Below, piece by piece: positions 37,237 to 47,193 of a stretch of DNA of 64,000 nucleotides; position 1 is the stretch's first letter; each line of letters opens with the position of its first letter. The position numbers and the translations under genes are program-made. Origin of the DNA: Pseudomonas cremoricolorata DSM 17059 = NBRC 16634 (GTDB lineage: Bacteria; Pseudomonadota; Gammaproteobacteria; Pseudomonadales; Pseudomonadaceae); assembly GCF_000425745.1 (NCBI RefSeq), contig NZ_AUEA01000001.1:186001-250000 (forward strand), given 5' to 3'. The notes under the pieces are model-generated. The model ran no database searches. It saw only the letters and a list, made by a program, of their open reading frames with translations, and was not told the origin of the DNA.

Positions 37237-38661
37237 ATGAATAGTCCGAGTGTTCCTGCCATGACCGACACCGCGGTACTCGCTGAACTCATGACGCTGG
37301 TCGCACCCGCCAAGGTGCTGACCGACCCCGCCTCGCTGCAGGCCTACGGCACCGACTGGACCCGCCAGTACCCGCCGGCACCCAGTGCCGTGGTGCTGCC
37401 CAGAACCATCGAGCAGGTCCAGGCCATCGTCCGTTGGGCCAACCGCCACCAAGTTGCGCTGGTGCCTTCGGGCGGACGTACCGGGCTGTCGGGGGCGGCG
37501 GTGGCGGCCTTGGGCGAAGTGGTGGTGGCGTTCGACCAGATGAACCAGATCCTCGGCTTCGACGCGGTCGATCGCAGCGTGGTCTGCCAGCCTGGGGTCA
37601 TCACCCGGCAGTTGCAGGCCTTCGCCGAAGAGAACGGCCTGTATTACCCGGTCGACTTCGCTTCGTCCGGTTCCAGCCAGGTGGGCGGCAATATCGGCAC
37701 CAACGCCGGCGGCATCAAGGTGATCCGCTACGGCATGACGCGCAACTGGGTCGCCGGGCTGAAAGTGGTCACCGGCACGGGAGAATTGCTCGAACTGAAC
37801 AAGGGCCTGGTGAAGAACGCCACCGGCTACGACCTGCGCCAGTTGTTCATCGGTGCCGAGGGCACCCTGGGCTTCGTGGTCGAGGCCACCATGCGGTTGG
37901 AGCGCGCCCCGCGCAACCTCACGGCGATGGTGCTCGGCACGCCTGACTTCGATTCGATCATGCCGGTGCTGCATGCCTTCCAGGGGCAGCTCGACCTCAC
38001 CGCCTTCGAGTTCTTTTCCGACAAGGGACTGGCGCACATCCTCGCCCGTGGCGACGTTCCGGCCCCGTTCGAGACGCCATGCCCGTTCTACGCCCTGCTC
38101 GAATTCGAAGCGCTCAACGACGAGGTCGCCGAGCAGGCTCTGGCCACCTTCGAGCGCTGCGTGGAACAAGGCTGGGTGCTCGATGGGGTGATGAGTCAGA
38201 GCGAAACCCAGCTCAGGAACCTGTGGAAACTGCGCGAGTACCTGTCGGAAACCATTTCCCACTTCACCCCGTACAAGAACGACATCTCGGTCACCGTGGC
38301 CAAGGTGCCGGCGTTCCTGCGTGAGATCGATGCGGTGGTCAGCCAGCATTACCCGGACTTCGAGGTGGTCTGGTACGGCCATATCGGTGATGGCAACCTG
38401 CACCTGAACATCCTCAAGCCGGCCCACCTCGACAAGGCGGCGTTCTTCGCCCGCTGCGCCACGGTCAACCAGTGGGTGTTCGAGATCGTCGAGCGCTACC
38501 AGGGCTCGATCTCCGCCGAACATGGCGTGGGCATGACCAAACGCGACTATCTGCATTACAGTCGCTCGCCGGCGGAAATCGCCTGCATGAAAGCGATCAA
38601 GGCGGTGTTCGACCCGAATGGCATCCTCAATCCGGGTAAGATCTTCGCCCCTGAACCCTAG
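37237..38661 (+). CDS. FAD-linked D-2-hydroxyglutarate dehydrogenase
   Basis: A 474-residue flavoenzyme. The PCMH-type FAD domain has VALVPSGGRTGLSGAAVA and GGNIGTNAGGIKVIRYGMT; the C-terminal cap carries the metal-site pieces WYGHIGDGNLHLN and SAEHGVGMTKRDYL. This is the D2HGDH/GlcD-like family. Its divergent placement next to serA agrees with work in Pseudomonas stutzeri, where D2HGDH removes the D-2-hydroxyglutarate made by SerA and so pulls serine synthesis. ATG 37261 is a possible shorter start. Electrons probably go to ETF. Confidence 0.9.
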   Translation: MNSPSVPAMTDTAVLAELMTLVAPAKVLTDPASLQAYGTDWTRQYPPAPSAVVLPRTIEQVQAIVRWANRHQVALVPSGGRTGLSGAAVAALGEVVVAFDQMNQILGFDAVDRSVVCQPGVITRQLQAFAEENGLYYPVDFASSGSSQVGGNIGTNAGGIKVIRYGMTRNWVAGLKVVTGTGELLELNKGLVKNATGYDLRQLFIGAEGTLGFVVEATMRLERAPRNLTAMVLGTPDFDSIMPVLHAFQGQLDLTAFEFFSDKGLAHILARGDVPAPFETPCPFYALLEFEALNDEVAEQALATFERCVEQGWVLDGVMSQSETQLRNLWKLREYLSETISHFTPYKNDISVTVAKVPAFLREIDAVVSQHYPDFEVVWYGHIGDGNLHLNILKPAHLDKAAFFARCATVNQWVFEIVERYQGSISAEHGVGMTKRDYLHYSRSPAEIACMKAIKAVFDPNGILNPGKIFAPEP

Positions 38662-38679
38662 TCAGCAAAGGAATCGGCC

Positions 38680-39345
38680 ATGAGTTACCAGCACCAATAC
38701 GTAGACGGCACGCGCATCCACTTTCCGCTGGGCAAGGTGGTGTGCGTGGGGCGTAACTACGCCGAACATGCCAAAGAGCTGAACAACCCCATTCCGACCG
38801 AACCGCTGCTGTTCATCAAGCCGGGCAGTTGTGTGGTGCCTGCCGAAGGTGGGTTCAACATCCCAGGCGATCGTGGCTCGGTGCACTTCGAGGCGGAAAT
38901 CGCCGTGCTGCTGGGCAAGCCGCTGTCGGCCCAGGCCAGCGAAGAAGACGTGCGCGACGCCATTTCCGGCTTCGCCCCGGCGCTCGACCTGACCCTGCGC
39001 GATGTGCAGAGCAACCTGCGCGAGAAGGGCCTGCCGTGGGAAATTGCCAAGTGCTTCGACGGTGCCTGCGTGCTGCCGCCGTTCGTGTCCGCCGACGCCT
39101 TCGCCGACGTCAACGACATCCCGATTCGCCTGACCATCAATGGTGAAGTACGCCAGGATGGCAACAGCGCAATGATGCTCAACCCCATCGTGCCGATCAT
39201 CCAGCACATGGCCGCGCAGTTCTCGCTGCAGGCAGGTGACGTCATTCTCACTGGCACCCCGGCCGGCGTTGGCCCGTTCCACTCCGGTGACGAGCTGGTG
39301 CTGGAGCTGCCGGGCGTCAGCCGTTTCGACAGCCGGGTGCTGTAA
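38680..39345 (+). CDS. Fumarylacetoacetate hydrolase (FAH) family protein
   Basis: A 221-residue FAHD1-like enzyme. The metal-binding acidic residues are in GSVHFEAEIAVLLG, and the loop VCVGRNYAEHAKELNN with VILTGTPAGVGPFHSGDEL is typical of the short FAH group. Members act as oxaloacetate decarboxylases, acylpyruvate hydrolases or 2-oxo-hept-3-ene-dioate hydratases; the reaction here is not decided. It starts 18 bases after the D2HGDH stop with AAAGGAA before the ATG and is probably co-transcribed. Confidence 0.9.
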   Translation: MSYQHQYVDGTRIHFPLGKVVCVGRNYAEHAKELNNPIPTEPLLFIKPGSCVVPAEGGFNIPGDRGSVHFEAEIAVLLGKPLSAQASEEDVRDAISGFAPALDLTLRDVQSNLREKGLPWEIAKCFDGACVLPPFVSADAFADVNDIPIRLTINGEVRQDGNSAMMLNPIVPIIQHMAAQFSLQAGDVILTGTPAGVGPFHSGDELVLELPGVSRFDSRVL

Positions 39346-39498
39346 GTCGCCGCAGCGGCCAGCGGCCCAGGCTTTACCCTTTTTTCACAACCCATGTGGA
39401 TAATCGCCGGGTCTTTTCCCGGGTACAGGCGCATGACCGGGGCTGCAGGTCGGCCCCAGGCATCGCGCTGGCTGCCCATGATTCAGGTGACCCGCACG

Positions 39499-40446
39499 AT
39501 GCCCCGTTCTTCTTCCTCCTCATTGGCCACGCCGCCGAAACGTTCTGCCCTGCGCCGCTGGCCAGTGTGGCTGGCGCTGCTGGCGGTGACTTTCTATGGC
39601 GTTGCCGTGCTCATGCACTGGGACGACCGCGGGCTGCTGTGGCTCAAGGAAAGCCAGCAAAGCCCCGGCACGCGCCTGGAAAGCGTCTGGCTGCCCGACT
39701 ACAGCGTCGACATCGACGCCAAGCAGATGGCCGGTATCGGCGACGATGAAGCCTCCGATCTGGCCTTCAGCCCGCAGACCCGCACGCTGTTTTCGGTGAT
39801 GGGCAAGCACCCGTTTCTGGTCGAGCTGAGCCTCGATGGCGAGGTCTTGCGCAAGATTCGCCTGCTCGGCTGGGACAACCCCGAAGGCGTGGCGGTGATG
39901 CCCGATGGCCAGATCGCCATCGTAGACGAGCGCAAGCACGACCTGGTGCTGGTCAAGCTCGATGCCGAGACCACCGCGCTCAATCGCGCTGACTTCACCA
40001 CCTACGACCTCGGCACCTCGCCTGAGGAAAACAAAGGCTTCGAAGCCATCGCCTGGGACCCGCACCGCCAGCGCCTGCTGATCGGCCAGGAGCGTCCGCC
40101 GAAACTCTACAGCTGGGCCGCCAGCGGCCACGGCCCGCTCACCGGCGACAAGCGCCACCTGCCCAGCGACCAGCTCGACCTGCGCAATTTGTCTGCGCTG
40201 ACCGTCGACCCGCGCAGCGGTCACCTGCTGGCGCTGTCGGCTGACTCGCACCTGCTGCTGGAACTGGATGAACAGGGTCGGCAGGTCAGCTTCATGGCCT
40301 TGCTCGGTGGCTTCAACGGCCTCTCGGCGCACATTCCCCGGGCCGAAGGGGTGGCCATGGATGACCAGGGCACGCTGTACGTGGTCAGCGAGCCAGACCT
40401 GTTCTACCGCTTCAAGAAAAAACCATCGACAGCGCCGGCTCGTTAA
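39499..40446 (+). CDS. SdiA-regulated-domain membrane protein (copy 1)
   Basis: A 315-residue protein. An N-terminal helix (RWPVWLALLAVTFYGVAVLM) anchors a periplasmic beta-propeller-like SdiA-regulated domain that begins SVWLPDYSVDIDAKQMAGIG. Repeated blades read DDEASDLAFSPQTRTLFSV, NKGFEAIAWDPHRQRLLIG and NLSALTVDPRSGHLLALS. The family function is unknown. ATG 39499 has AGGTG nine bases upstream; 35 upstream in-frame residues are not supported. The next gene encodes a homologue of the same plan. Confidence 0.83.
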   Translation: MPRSSSSSLATPPKRSALRRWPVWLALLAVTFYGVAVLMHWDDRGLLWLKESQQSPGTRLESVWLPDYSVDIDAKQMAGIGDDEASDLAFSPQTRTLFSVMGKHPFLVELSLDGEVLRKIRLLGWDNPEGVAVMPDGQIAIVDERKHDLVLVKLDAETTALNRADFTTYDLGTSPEENKGFEAIAWDPHRQRLLIGQERPPKLYSWAASGHGPLTGDKRHLPSDQLDLRNLSALTVDPRSGHLLALSADSHLLLELDEQGRQVSFMALLGGFNGLSAHIPRAEGVAMDDQGTLYVVSEPDLFYRFKKKPSTAPAR

Positions 40447-40505
40447 GCGGCGCTTCAGCTATTCGTGCTTAGATGCGCCACCCTTGATTGCCGAGTCGTT
40501 CTTCC

Positions 40506-41414
40506 ATGCGCCGTGTTTTCCGCCTGCCGCTGTTGCTGTCGATGCTGGGTCTGTGTCTGCTGTTGCTCGCCGTTGCGGCGCAGGAGTTTCGCCTGTTCGA
40601 GCGGGCCTGGTTCAACGTCAAGACCTGGTGGCAGCCGGCGCAGCAGGGCATCGCCTTGCAGGATTACCAGGTGAGCATCGAGGCGAAGGTGATCGACGGC
40701 CTGGAGGACGACGTCTCGGCGCTGACCTACGATCCGGACCGCAAGACCCTGTTCACCGTCACCAACGCCCGCCCTGAACTGATCGAACTGTCGCTGGATG
40801 GGCGCATCCTGCGCCGCGTGGCGCTGACCGGCTTCGGCGATCCGGAGGCGGTCGAGTACGTCGGCCCCGGCAGCTACGTCATCACCGACGAGCGTCAGCA
40901 GCGGTTGATCAAGGTGCAACTGGATGACAGCACCACCGCCCTGGATGCCAGTGCTGCGCAGCAGCTGACCTTGGGCATCGGCCTGAACGGCAACAAGGGT
41001 TTCGAGGGGCTGGCCTACGATTCGCAGGGCAAGCGCCTGTTCGTCGCCAAGGAGCGTGACCCAATGATGATCTACGAGGTGCGCGGCTTCCCCAACGAAC
41101 AGCCAGACGCACCCTTCGCTGTGCACGTGGTGCAGGACCGCGAGCGTGACTCACGGTTGTTCGTGCGCGACCTGTCGAGCTTGCAGTTCGATGAGCGCAG
41201 CGGGCATTTGCTGGCGCTGTCCGATGAGTCGCGGCTGATCGTCGAGCTGAGCGTGGAGGGCAAACCGCTCAGTACCCTGTCGCTGCGCAAGGGCTACCAA
41301 GGCCTGCAGCGTACCGTGCCGCAGGCGGAGGGTCTGGCGATGGACGAGGCTGGCACGCTGTACCTGGTCAGCGAGCCGAACCTGTTCTACGTGTTCAAGC
41401 CGCAGCAGCCCTGA
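40506..41414 (+). CDS. SdiA-regulated-domain membrane protein (copy 2)
   Basis: A 302-residue paralogue of the preceding protein. The N-terminal helix is LPLLLSMLGLCLLLLAVAA. Matching blocks are YQVSIEAKVIDGLEDDVSAL, NKGFEGLAYDSQGKRLFVA and DLSSLQFDERSGHLLALSDE, and both proteins end with a GxLYLVSEPNLFY-like strand. The gap of 59 bases and same strand suggest one transcript. A TTG at 40488 is in frame but less likely than ATG 40506. Convergent with rpiA, six bases apart. Confidence 0.83.
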   Translation: MRRVFRLPLLLSMLGLCLLLLAVAAQEFRLFERAWFNVKTWWQPAQQGIALQDYQVSIEAKVIDGLEDDVSALTYDPDRKTLFTVTNARPELIELSLDGRILRRVALTGFGDPEAVEYVGPGSYVITDERQQRLIKVQLDDSTTALDASAAQQLTLGIGLNGNKGFEGLAYDSQGKRLFVAKERDPMMIYEVRGFPNEQPDAPFAVHVVQDRERDSRLFVRDLSSLQFDERSGHLLALSDESRLIVELSVEGKPLSTLSLRKGYQGLQRTVPQAEGLAMDEAGTLYLVSEPNLFYVFKPQQP

Positions 41415-41420
41415 TGCGGC

Positions 41421-42095
41421 TCAGTTGGCCTTGAGGGTCTGCACGCCTTCAGCGGTGCCGAGCAGCAGCATGTCGGCCGGGCGCGCGGCGAACAGGCCGT
41501 TGGTGACCACGCCGACGATGGCGTTGATCTGGCTTTCCAGCAGGCGCGGGTCGGTGATCTGCAGGTTGTACACATCGAGGATGATGTTGCCGTTGTCGGT
41601 CACCACGCCTTCACGGTAGACCGGGTCGCCACCGAGCTTGACCAGCTCGCGGGCGACGTAGCTGCGCGCCATCGGGATGACCTCCACCGGCAGCGGGAAG
41701 GCGCCCAGCACCGGCACCAGCTTGCTGGCGTCGGCGATGCAGATGAAGGTGTGCGCCACGGCCGCGACGATCTTCTCGCGGGTCAGCGCGGCGCCACCAC
41801 CCTTGATCAGGTTCAGGTGCGCATCGCTCTCGTCGGCGCCGTCGACGTAGAACTCCAGCTGGTTGACACTGTTGAGCTCATACACGGCGATGCCATGGCC
41901 CTTGAGCCGCGCCGCCGTGGCTTCGGAGCTGGCGACGGCGCCGTCGAAGGCGGTCTTGTGCTGAGCCAGGGCATCGATGAAGAAGTTGGCCGTGGAGCCT
42001 GTGCCGACGCCAACCACGCTGTCCCTGTCGAGTTTCGGCAGGATGAGGTCGACGGCAGCCTGGGCGACGGCCTGTTTGAGTTGGTCCTGGGTCAT
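41421..42095 (-). CDS. rpiA: Ribose-5-phosphate isomerase A
   Basis: A 224-residue cytoplasmic isomerase that interconverts ribose 5-phosphate and ribulose 5-phosphate. The phosphate and active-site loops are [35 protein letters not shown] and LTREKIVA. Start ATG 42095 ([11 protein letters not shown]) is preferred; the frame is open to 42155 without a good start. It is divergent from ilvA by about 130 bases. Confidence 0.95.
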   Translation of the reverse strand: MTQDQLKQAVAQAAVDLILPKLDRDSVVGVGTGSTANFFIDALAQHKTAFDGAVASSEATAARLKGHGIAVYELNSVNQLEFYVDGADESDAHLNLIKGGGAALTREKIVAAVAHTFICIADASKLVPVLGAFPLPVEVIPMARSYVARELVKLGGDPVYREGVVTDNGNIILDVYNLQITDPRLLESQINAIVGVVTNGLFAARPADMLLLGTAEGVQTLKAN

Positions 42096-42226
42096 GCGGG
42101 CTCCAAAAAGGGGCGATGGATTCAAAAGCGGCCAGTATAGCGACTCGCGCGGCATTGCTGTGGTCGCCCGACGGGACGCTGGGGTAGACTTCCAGGCCTT
42201 GTCCCGCGGCCCAGTGTGCTTCCCCG

Positions 42227-43741
42227 ATGCTCGAACAGTACGTCAAGAAGATCCTCACCTCGCGCGTCTACGACGTTGCCGTCGAAACCCCGCTGCACAG
42301 TGCCGGGCAACTGAGCCGGCGCCTGGGCAATCAGATTCTGCTCAAGCGCGAAGACTTGCAGCCGGTGTTCTCGTTCAAGATTCGCGGGGCCTACAACAAG
42401 CTGGCGCAGCTGAGCGCCGAGGAACTGGCCCGTGGCGTGGTCACCGCCTCGGCCGGCAACCATGCCCAGGGCCTGGCCCTGGCGGCGCGCGAGATGGGTA
42501 TCAAGGCGACCATCGTCATGCCCAAGACCACCCCCGAGATCAAGATCGAAGGCGTGCGTTCGCGCGGTGGCAAAGTGGTGCTGCACGGCGACTCGTTCCC
42601 CGAAGCGCTGGCCTACTCACTGAAGCTGGTCGATGAGCGCGGGCTGGTCTACATCCATCCCTACGATGACCCGCACACCATCGCCGGCCAGGGCACCGTG
42701 GCCATGGAAATCCTGCGCCAGCACCAGGGCCGGCTGGACGCCATCTTCGTGCCGGTCGGCGGCGGCGGGTTGATCGCCGGCATCGCTGCCTACGTCAAGT
42801 ACCTGCGTCCGGACATCAAGGTCATCGGTGTCGAACCGGACGACTCCAACTGCCTGCAAGCGGCCATGGCCGCCGGCGAGCGCGTGGTGTTGCCGCAGGT
42901 CGGGCTGTTCGCCGACGGCGTTGCGGTGGCGCAGATCGGCCAGCACACCTTCGACATCTGCCGTCTGCATGTCGATGAAGTGATCACGGTCAGCACCGAT
43001 GAAATCTGCGCGGCGATCAAGGACATCTACGACGATACCCGCTCGATCACCGAGCCGGCCGGTGCACTGGGCGTGGCCGGAATCAAGAAGTACGTCGAGC
43101 GCACCGGCCTCACTGGCCACACCTTCGTCGCCATCGATTCGGGGGCCAACGTCAACTTCGACCGCCTGCGCCACGTGGCCGAACGTGCCGAGCTCGGCGA
43201 AAAGCGCGAAGCGATCATCGCCGTGACCATCCCCGAGCGGCCCGGCAGCTTCAAAGCGTTCTGCGAAGCGGTGGGCAAGCGCCAGATCACCGAATTCAAC
43301 TACCGCAAGCACACCGCGGACGAGGCGCACATCTTCGTCGGCGTGCAGACCCACCCTGACAACGACCCGCGCGCGGCGCTGGTCCAGCAGTTGTCTGACC
43401 AGGGCTTCCCGGTCATCGACCTGACCGACAACGAGCTGGCCAAGCTGCATATCCGCCACATGGTCGGCGGCCATTCAGCCAAGGCCCACGACGAGATCGT
43501 GCTGCGTTTCGAGTTCCCCGAGCGTCCGGGCGCGCTGTTCAACTTCCTCGACAAGCTCGGCGGGCGCTGGAACATTTCCATGTTCCACTACCGCAACCAC
43601 GGCGCGGCCGATGGCCGAGTGGTCGCCGGGCTGCAGGTGCCGGAGGACGAGCGTCACCTGGTGCCGGCGGCGCTGGCCAAGATCGGCTACCCGTACTGGG
43701 ATGAAACCGATAACCCGGCATACCAGATGTTCCTCGGCTAG
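42227..43741 (+). CDS. ilvA: Threonine ammonia-lyase, biosynthetic
   Basis: A 504-residue PLP enzyme that converts threonine to 2-oxobutyrate for isoleucine synthesis. The PLP lysine is in [13 protein letters not shown] (Lys51), the glycine-rich phosphate loop is [15 protein letters not shown], and two ACT-like domains follow ([19 protein letters not shown] and [20 protein letters not shown]), giving isoleucine/valine control. Length fits the long biosynthetic type. No other ilv gene is nearby. Confidence 0.95.
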   Translation: MLEQYVKKILTSRVYDVAVETPLHSAGQLSRRLGNQILLKREDLQPVFSFKIRGAYNKLAQLSAEELARGVVTASAGNHAQGLALAAREMGIKATIVMPKTTPEIKIEGVRSRGGKVVLHGDSFPEALAYSLKLVDERGLVYIHPYDDPHTIAGQGTVAMEILRQHQGRLDAIFVPVGGGGLIAGIAAYVKYLRPDIKVIGVEPDDSNCLQAAMAAGERVVLPQVGLFADGVAVAQIGQHTFDICRLHVDEVITVSTDEICAAIKDIYDDTRSITEPAGALGVAGIKKYVERTGLTGHTFVAIDSGANVNFDRLRHVAERAELGEKREAIIAVTIPERPGSFKAFCEAVGKRQITEFNYRKHTADEAHIFVGVQTHPDNDPRAALVQQLSDQGFPVIDLTDNELAKLHIRHMVGGHSAKAHDEIVLRFEFPERPGALFNFLDKLGGRWNISMFHYRNHGAADGRVVAGLQVPEDERHLVPAALAKIGYPYWDETDNPAYQMFLG

Positions 43742-43768
43742 GCTGGCCTCATTCTGCGGAGCTGACCC

Positions 43769-44194
43769 ATGGACCTGCTGACCACGCTCAAGACCGTGCA
43801 CATCACCGCCACCGTGCTGGCCTTGGGCAGTGCCCTAGGCCTGGCGCTGTGGGCCTGGCGGGCGCGGCGCCTGGCCGGCGCGGCCGTCGCTGGCGAGCTG
43901 CTGCGCGGGCCGCTGCTGGGCGTCTGGCTGTTGCTGGCGTTGAGCCTGTTGAGCATGCCGTTCAGCGGCTGGTGGCTGGTGCACCTGATCGGCTGGCCGC
44001 TCGGCCAGACCTGGCTGCTGGCGTCCAGCTCGCTGTATGGCATCGCTGCGGCGAGCACCAGCTGGCTGCTGCTGCGGCTCTACCGTCAACGCCGCGGTGG
44101 CGTGCAGCGACCGCGCCTGACGTTGGCCCTGGCGCTGCTCAGCACGTTGTGCCTGGTGCTGATCGCCGCGCTGATGGGTGCCAAGCCGGTCTGA
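43769..44194 (+). CDS. DUF2269-family integral membrane protein
   Basis: A 141-residue protein with four predicted helices: [59 protein letters not shown] and [20 protein letters not shown]. The pattern fits DUF2269, membrane proteins without a known role. GAGC before the ATG gives a weak ribosome site. It lies between ilvA and rppH on the same strand. Confidence 0.75.
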   Translation: MDLLTTLKTVHITATVLALGSALGLALWAWRARRLAGAAVAGELLRGPLLGVWLLLALSLLSMPFSGWWLVHLIGWPLGQTWLLASSSLYGIAAASTSWLLLRLYRQRRGGVQRPRLTLALALLSTLCLVLIAALMGAKPV

Positions 44195-44411
44195 TCGGCA
44201 GCGTCATCGCCCGGTCATGGCGTGGCGGTATATACCTGACACGGCCCTTTACCCTCGATCAGGCAAGCGTCGTTCACCCGTTCCACGACGCCGGTCAATA
44301 CCGCGCGCTCACGCCCTGCCAGACTCGCAGCAGATAAGCGCTGCGGGCGCGTTGCTGCGCTCGCAAGCTTTGTGGAACAATGCGGCGACATGCGTTTTCG
44401 AGGTTGCGGCC

Positions 44412-44891
44412 GTGATCGACCCGGATGGTTTTCGCCCCAATGTCGGGATCATTCTTACGAATGATGTCGGACAGGTGTTATGGGCTCGGCGGATCAACCA
44501 GGATGCCTGGCAGTTTCCCCAGGGCGGAATCAACCCTGATGAAACGCCGGAAGATGCCCTGTACCGCGAGCTGAATGAAGAAGTGGGGCTGGAGCGCGAT
44601 GACGTGGAAATTCTTGCCTGCACGCGCGGCTGGTTGCGTTATCGTCTACCCCAGCGTCTGGTCCGCACCCACAGCCAGCCGCTGTGTATCGGCCAGAAGC
44701 AAAAATGGTTTCTGCTGCGCTTGGTCACCAATGAGCAGCGGGTACGTATGGACCTGACCGGAAAACCGGAGTTCGATGGCTGGCGCTGGGTCAGCTACTG
44801 GTATCCGTTGGGCCAGGTGGTGACATTCAAGCGCGAGGTCTATCGCCGCGCGCTCAAAGAGCTTGCCCCGCGCTTGCTGATGCGCGACTGA
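44412..44891 (+). CDS. rppH: RNA pyrophosphohydrolase RppH
   Basis: A 159-residue Nudix hydrolase that removes pyrophosphate from 5'-triphosphate mRNA and thereby starts decay. It begins [17 protein letters not shown] with a GTG start, as in many Pseudomonas RppH; GAGG lies before it. The Nudix box is [20 protein letters not shown] followed by VGL, giving the catalytic glutamates. The open frame continues upstream to 44178 but has no conserved residues. It is followed after 22 bases by ptsP, the usual pairing. Confidence 0.94.
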   Translation: MIDPDGFRPNVGIILTNDVGQVLWARRINQDAWQFPQGGINPDETPEDALYRELNEEVGLERDDVEILACTRGWLRYRLPQRLVRTHSQPLCIGQKQKWFLLRLVTNEQRVRMDLTGKPEFDGWRWVSYWYPLGQVVTFKREVYRRALKELAPRLLMRD

Positions 44892-44913
44892 CCACGGAGT
44901 CCGACCCCGAGCC

Positions 44914-47193
44914 ATGCTCAATACGCTGCGCAAGATCGTCCAGGAAGTGAACTCCGCCAAAGATCTCAAGACGGCGCTGGGTATCATCGTCTTGCGCGTC
45001 AAAGAGGCCATGGCCAGCCAGGTCTGCTCGGTCTATCTGCTCGACCCTGAAACCAACCGCTTCGTACTGATGGCGTCCGAGGGCCTCAACAAACGCTCCA
45101 TCGGCAAGGTCAGCATGGCCCCCAACGAGGGCCTGGTCGGTCTGGTCGGCACCCGCGAGGAGCCGCTCAACCTGGAAGACGCCGCCGCCCACCCGCGCTA
45201 TCGCTACTTCGCCGAAACCGGTGAAGAACGTTACGCCTCCTTCCTCGGCGCGCCGATCATCCACCACCGCCGTGTGGTCGGCGTGCTGGTCATCCAGCAG
45301 AAAGAACGCCGCCAGTTCGACGAAGGCGAAGAAGCCTTCCTGGTGACCATGAGCGCGCAACTCGCCGGGGTCATCGCCCATGCCGAGGCCACCGGCTCGA
45401 TTCGCGGCCTAAACCGCCAGGGCAAGGGTATTCAGGAAGCGCGCTTCGTCGGTGTGCCGGGCTCGCCCGGTGCCGCCGTCGGCCGCGCCGTGGTGATGCT
45501 GCCGCCTGCCGATCTCGATGTGGTGCCCGACAAGACCGTCGAGGACATCGACGCCGAGCTGCTGCTGTTCAGCGCGGCCCTGGAAGGCGTACGCGCCGAC
45601 ATGCGCAAGCTCTCGGCCAAGCTGGCGACCCAGTTGCGCCCCGAAGAGCGCGCGCTGTTCGACGTCTACCTGATGATGCTCGAAGACGCCGCCCTCGGCG
45701 GTGAAGTGGTGGCGGTGATCAAGACCGGCCAGTGGGCCCAGGGCGCCTTGCGCCAGGTGGTCAGCGAGCACGTCAACCGCTTCGAACTGATGGACGACGA
45801 CTACCTGCGCGAGCGCGCCTCCGACGTCAAGGACCTCGGCCGCCGCCTGCTCGCCTATTTGCAGGAAGCGCGTTCGATGGCGCTGGTGTACGCCGACAAC
45901 ACCATTCTGGTCAGCGAAGAGCTGACCCCTGCCATGCTCGGCGAAGTGCCCGAGGGCAAGCTGGTCGGGCTGGTCTCGGTGCTGGGGTCGGGTAACTCGC
46001 ATGTGGCGATCCTGGCCCGTGCCATGGGCATTCCCACGGTCATGGGCCTGGTCGATCTGCCGTATTCCAAGGTCGATGGCATCGAGCTGATCGTCGACGG
46101 CTACAAGGGCGAAGTCTTCACCAACCCCAGCGAAGTGCTGCGCAAGCAGTACGGCGATGTGGTGGAGGAAGAGCGCCAGCTGGCCCAGGGCCTCGATGCC
46201 CTGCGCGAATTGCCCTGCGTAACCCCGGATGGCCACCGCATGCCGCTGTGGGTCAACACCGGGCTGCTCGCCGATGTCGCCCGCGCCCAGCAGCGCGGGG
46301 CCGAGGGGGTCGGGCTGTACCGTACCGAAGTGCCGTTCATGATCAACCAGCGCTTCCCTAGCGAGAAGGAACAGCTGGCGATCTACCGCGAACAGTTGCA
46401 GGCCTTCCACCCGCTGCCGGTGACCATGCGTACCCTGGATATCGGCGGTGACAAGGCGCTGTCTTACTTCCCGATCAAGGAAGAAAACCCCTTCCTCGGC
46501 TGGCGCGGCATCCGCGTCACCCTCGATCACCCGGAAATCTTCCTGGTGCAGACCCGCGCCATGCTCAAGGCCAGCGAGGGCCTGAACAACCTGCGCATCC
46601 TGCTGCCAATGATTTCCGGCATCCACGAACTCGAAGAAGCGCTGCACCTGATCCACCGCGCCTGGGGCGAGGTGCGCGACGAAGGCACCGACGTGCCGAT
46701 GCCGCCGGTGGGGGTAATGGTGGAAATTCCAGCGGCGGTGTACCAGACCCGCGAACTGGCGCGTCAGGTCGATTTCCTCTCGGTGGGCTCCAACGACCTG
46801 ACCCAGTACCTGCTGGCGGTCGATCGCAACAACCCGCGGGTCGCCGACCTTTACGACTATATGCACCCGGCGGTGTTGCAAGCCTTGCAGACGGTGGTGC
46901 GCGATGCCCACGGCGAAGGCAAGCCGGTGAGCATCTGCGGCGAGATGGCCGGTGACCCGGCGGCTGCGATCTTGCTCATGGCCATGGGCTTCGACAGCCT
47001 GTCGATGAACGCCACCAACCTGCCCAAGGTCAAGTGGATGCTGCGCCAGGTCAACATGAGCAAGGCCCACGAGCTGCTCGCCGACGCCATGAGCCATGAC
47101 AGCCCGCAACTTATCCACAGTGCGCTGCAACTGGCGTTGAAGAACCTCGGCCTGGCGCGGATGATCGCCCCCGGCGCCAACAAGTCGCTTTAA
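44914..47193 (+). CDS. ptsP: Phosphoenolpyruvate-protein phosphotransferase PtsP (EI-Ntr)
   Basis: A 759-residue enzyme I of the nitrogen PTS. An N-terminal GAF domain (about 15-165, sensing 2-oxoglutarate/glutamine in studied cases) precedes the PEP-utilising core. The phospho-histidine is His363 in GSGNSHVAILARAMGIP, and the PEP site is LYRTEVPFMI and VGSNDLTQYLLAVDRNNP. It passes phosphate to NPr and EIIA-Ntr, encoded elsewhere. The stop TAA shares a TTAA tetranucleotide with the stop of the convergent NRDE gene. Confidence 0.95.
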   Translation: MLNTLRKIVQEVNSAKDLKTALGIIVLRVKEAMASQVCSVYLLDPETNRFVLMASEGLNKRSIGKVSMAPNEGLVGLVGTREEPLNLEDAAAHPRYRYFAETGEERYASFLGAPIIHHRRVVGVLVIQQKERRQFDEGEEAFLVTMSAQLAGVIAHAEATGSIRGLNRQGKGIQEARFVGVPGSPGAAVGRAVVMLPPADLDVVPDKTVEDIDAELLLFSAALEGVRADMRKLSAKLATQLRPEERALFDVYLMMLEDAALGGEVVAVIKTGQWAQGALRQVVSEHVNRFELMDDDYLRERASDVKDLGRRLLAYLQEARSMALVYADNTILVSEELTPAMLGEVPEGKLVGLVSVLGSGNSHVAILARAMGIPTVMGLVDLPYSKVDGIELIVDGYKGEVFTNPSEVLRKQYGDVVEEERQLAQGLDALRELPCVTPDGHRMPLWVNTGLLADVARAQQRGAEGVGLYRTEVPFMINQRFPSEKEQLAIYREQLQAFHPLPVTMRTLDIGGDKALSYFPIKEENPFLGWRGIRVTLDHPEIFLVQTRAMLKASEGLNNLRILLPMISGIHELEEALHLIHRAWGEVRDEGTDVPMPPVGVMVEIPAAVYQTRELARQVDFLSVGSNDLTQYLLAVDRNNPRVADLYDYMHPAVLQALQTVVRDAHGEGKPVSICGEMAGDPAAAILLMAMGFDSLSMNATNLPKVKWMLRQVNMSKAHELLADAMSHDSPQLIHSALQLALKNLGLARMIAPGANKSL

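Noticed and set aside
44178..44411. Upstream extension of the rppH frame
   Set aside because: RppH of pseudomonads begins with the [10 protein letters not shown] block; the extension has no conserved residues and the GTG has a GAGG upstream.
45409..47130. 573-residue minus-strand frame over ptsP
   Set aside because: Antisense to the clear ptsP gene; His/Gln-rich translation typical of shadow frames.
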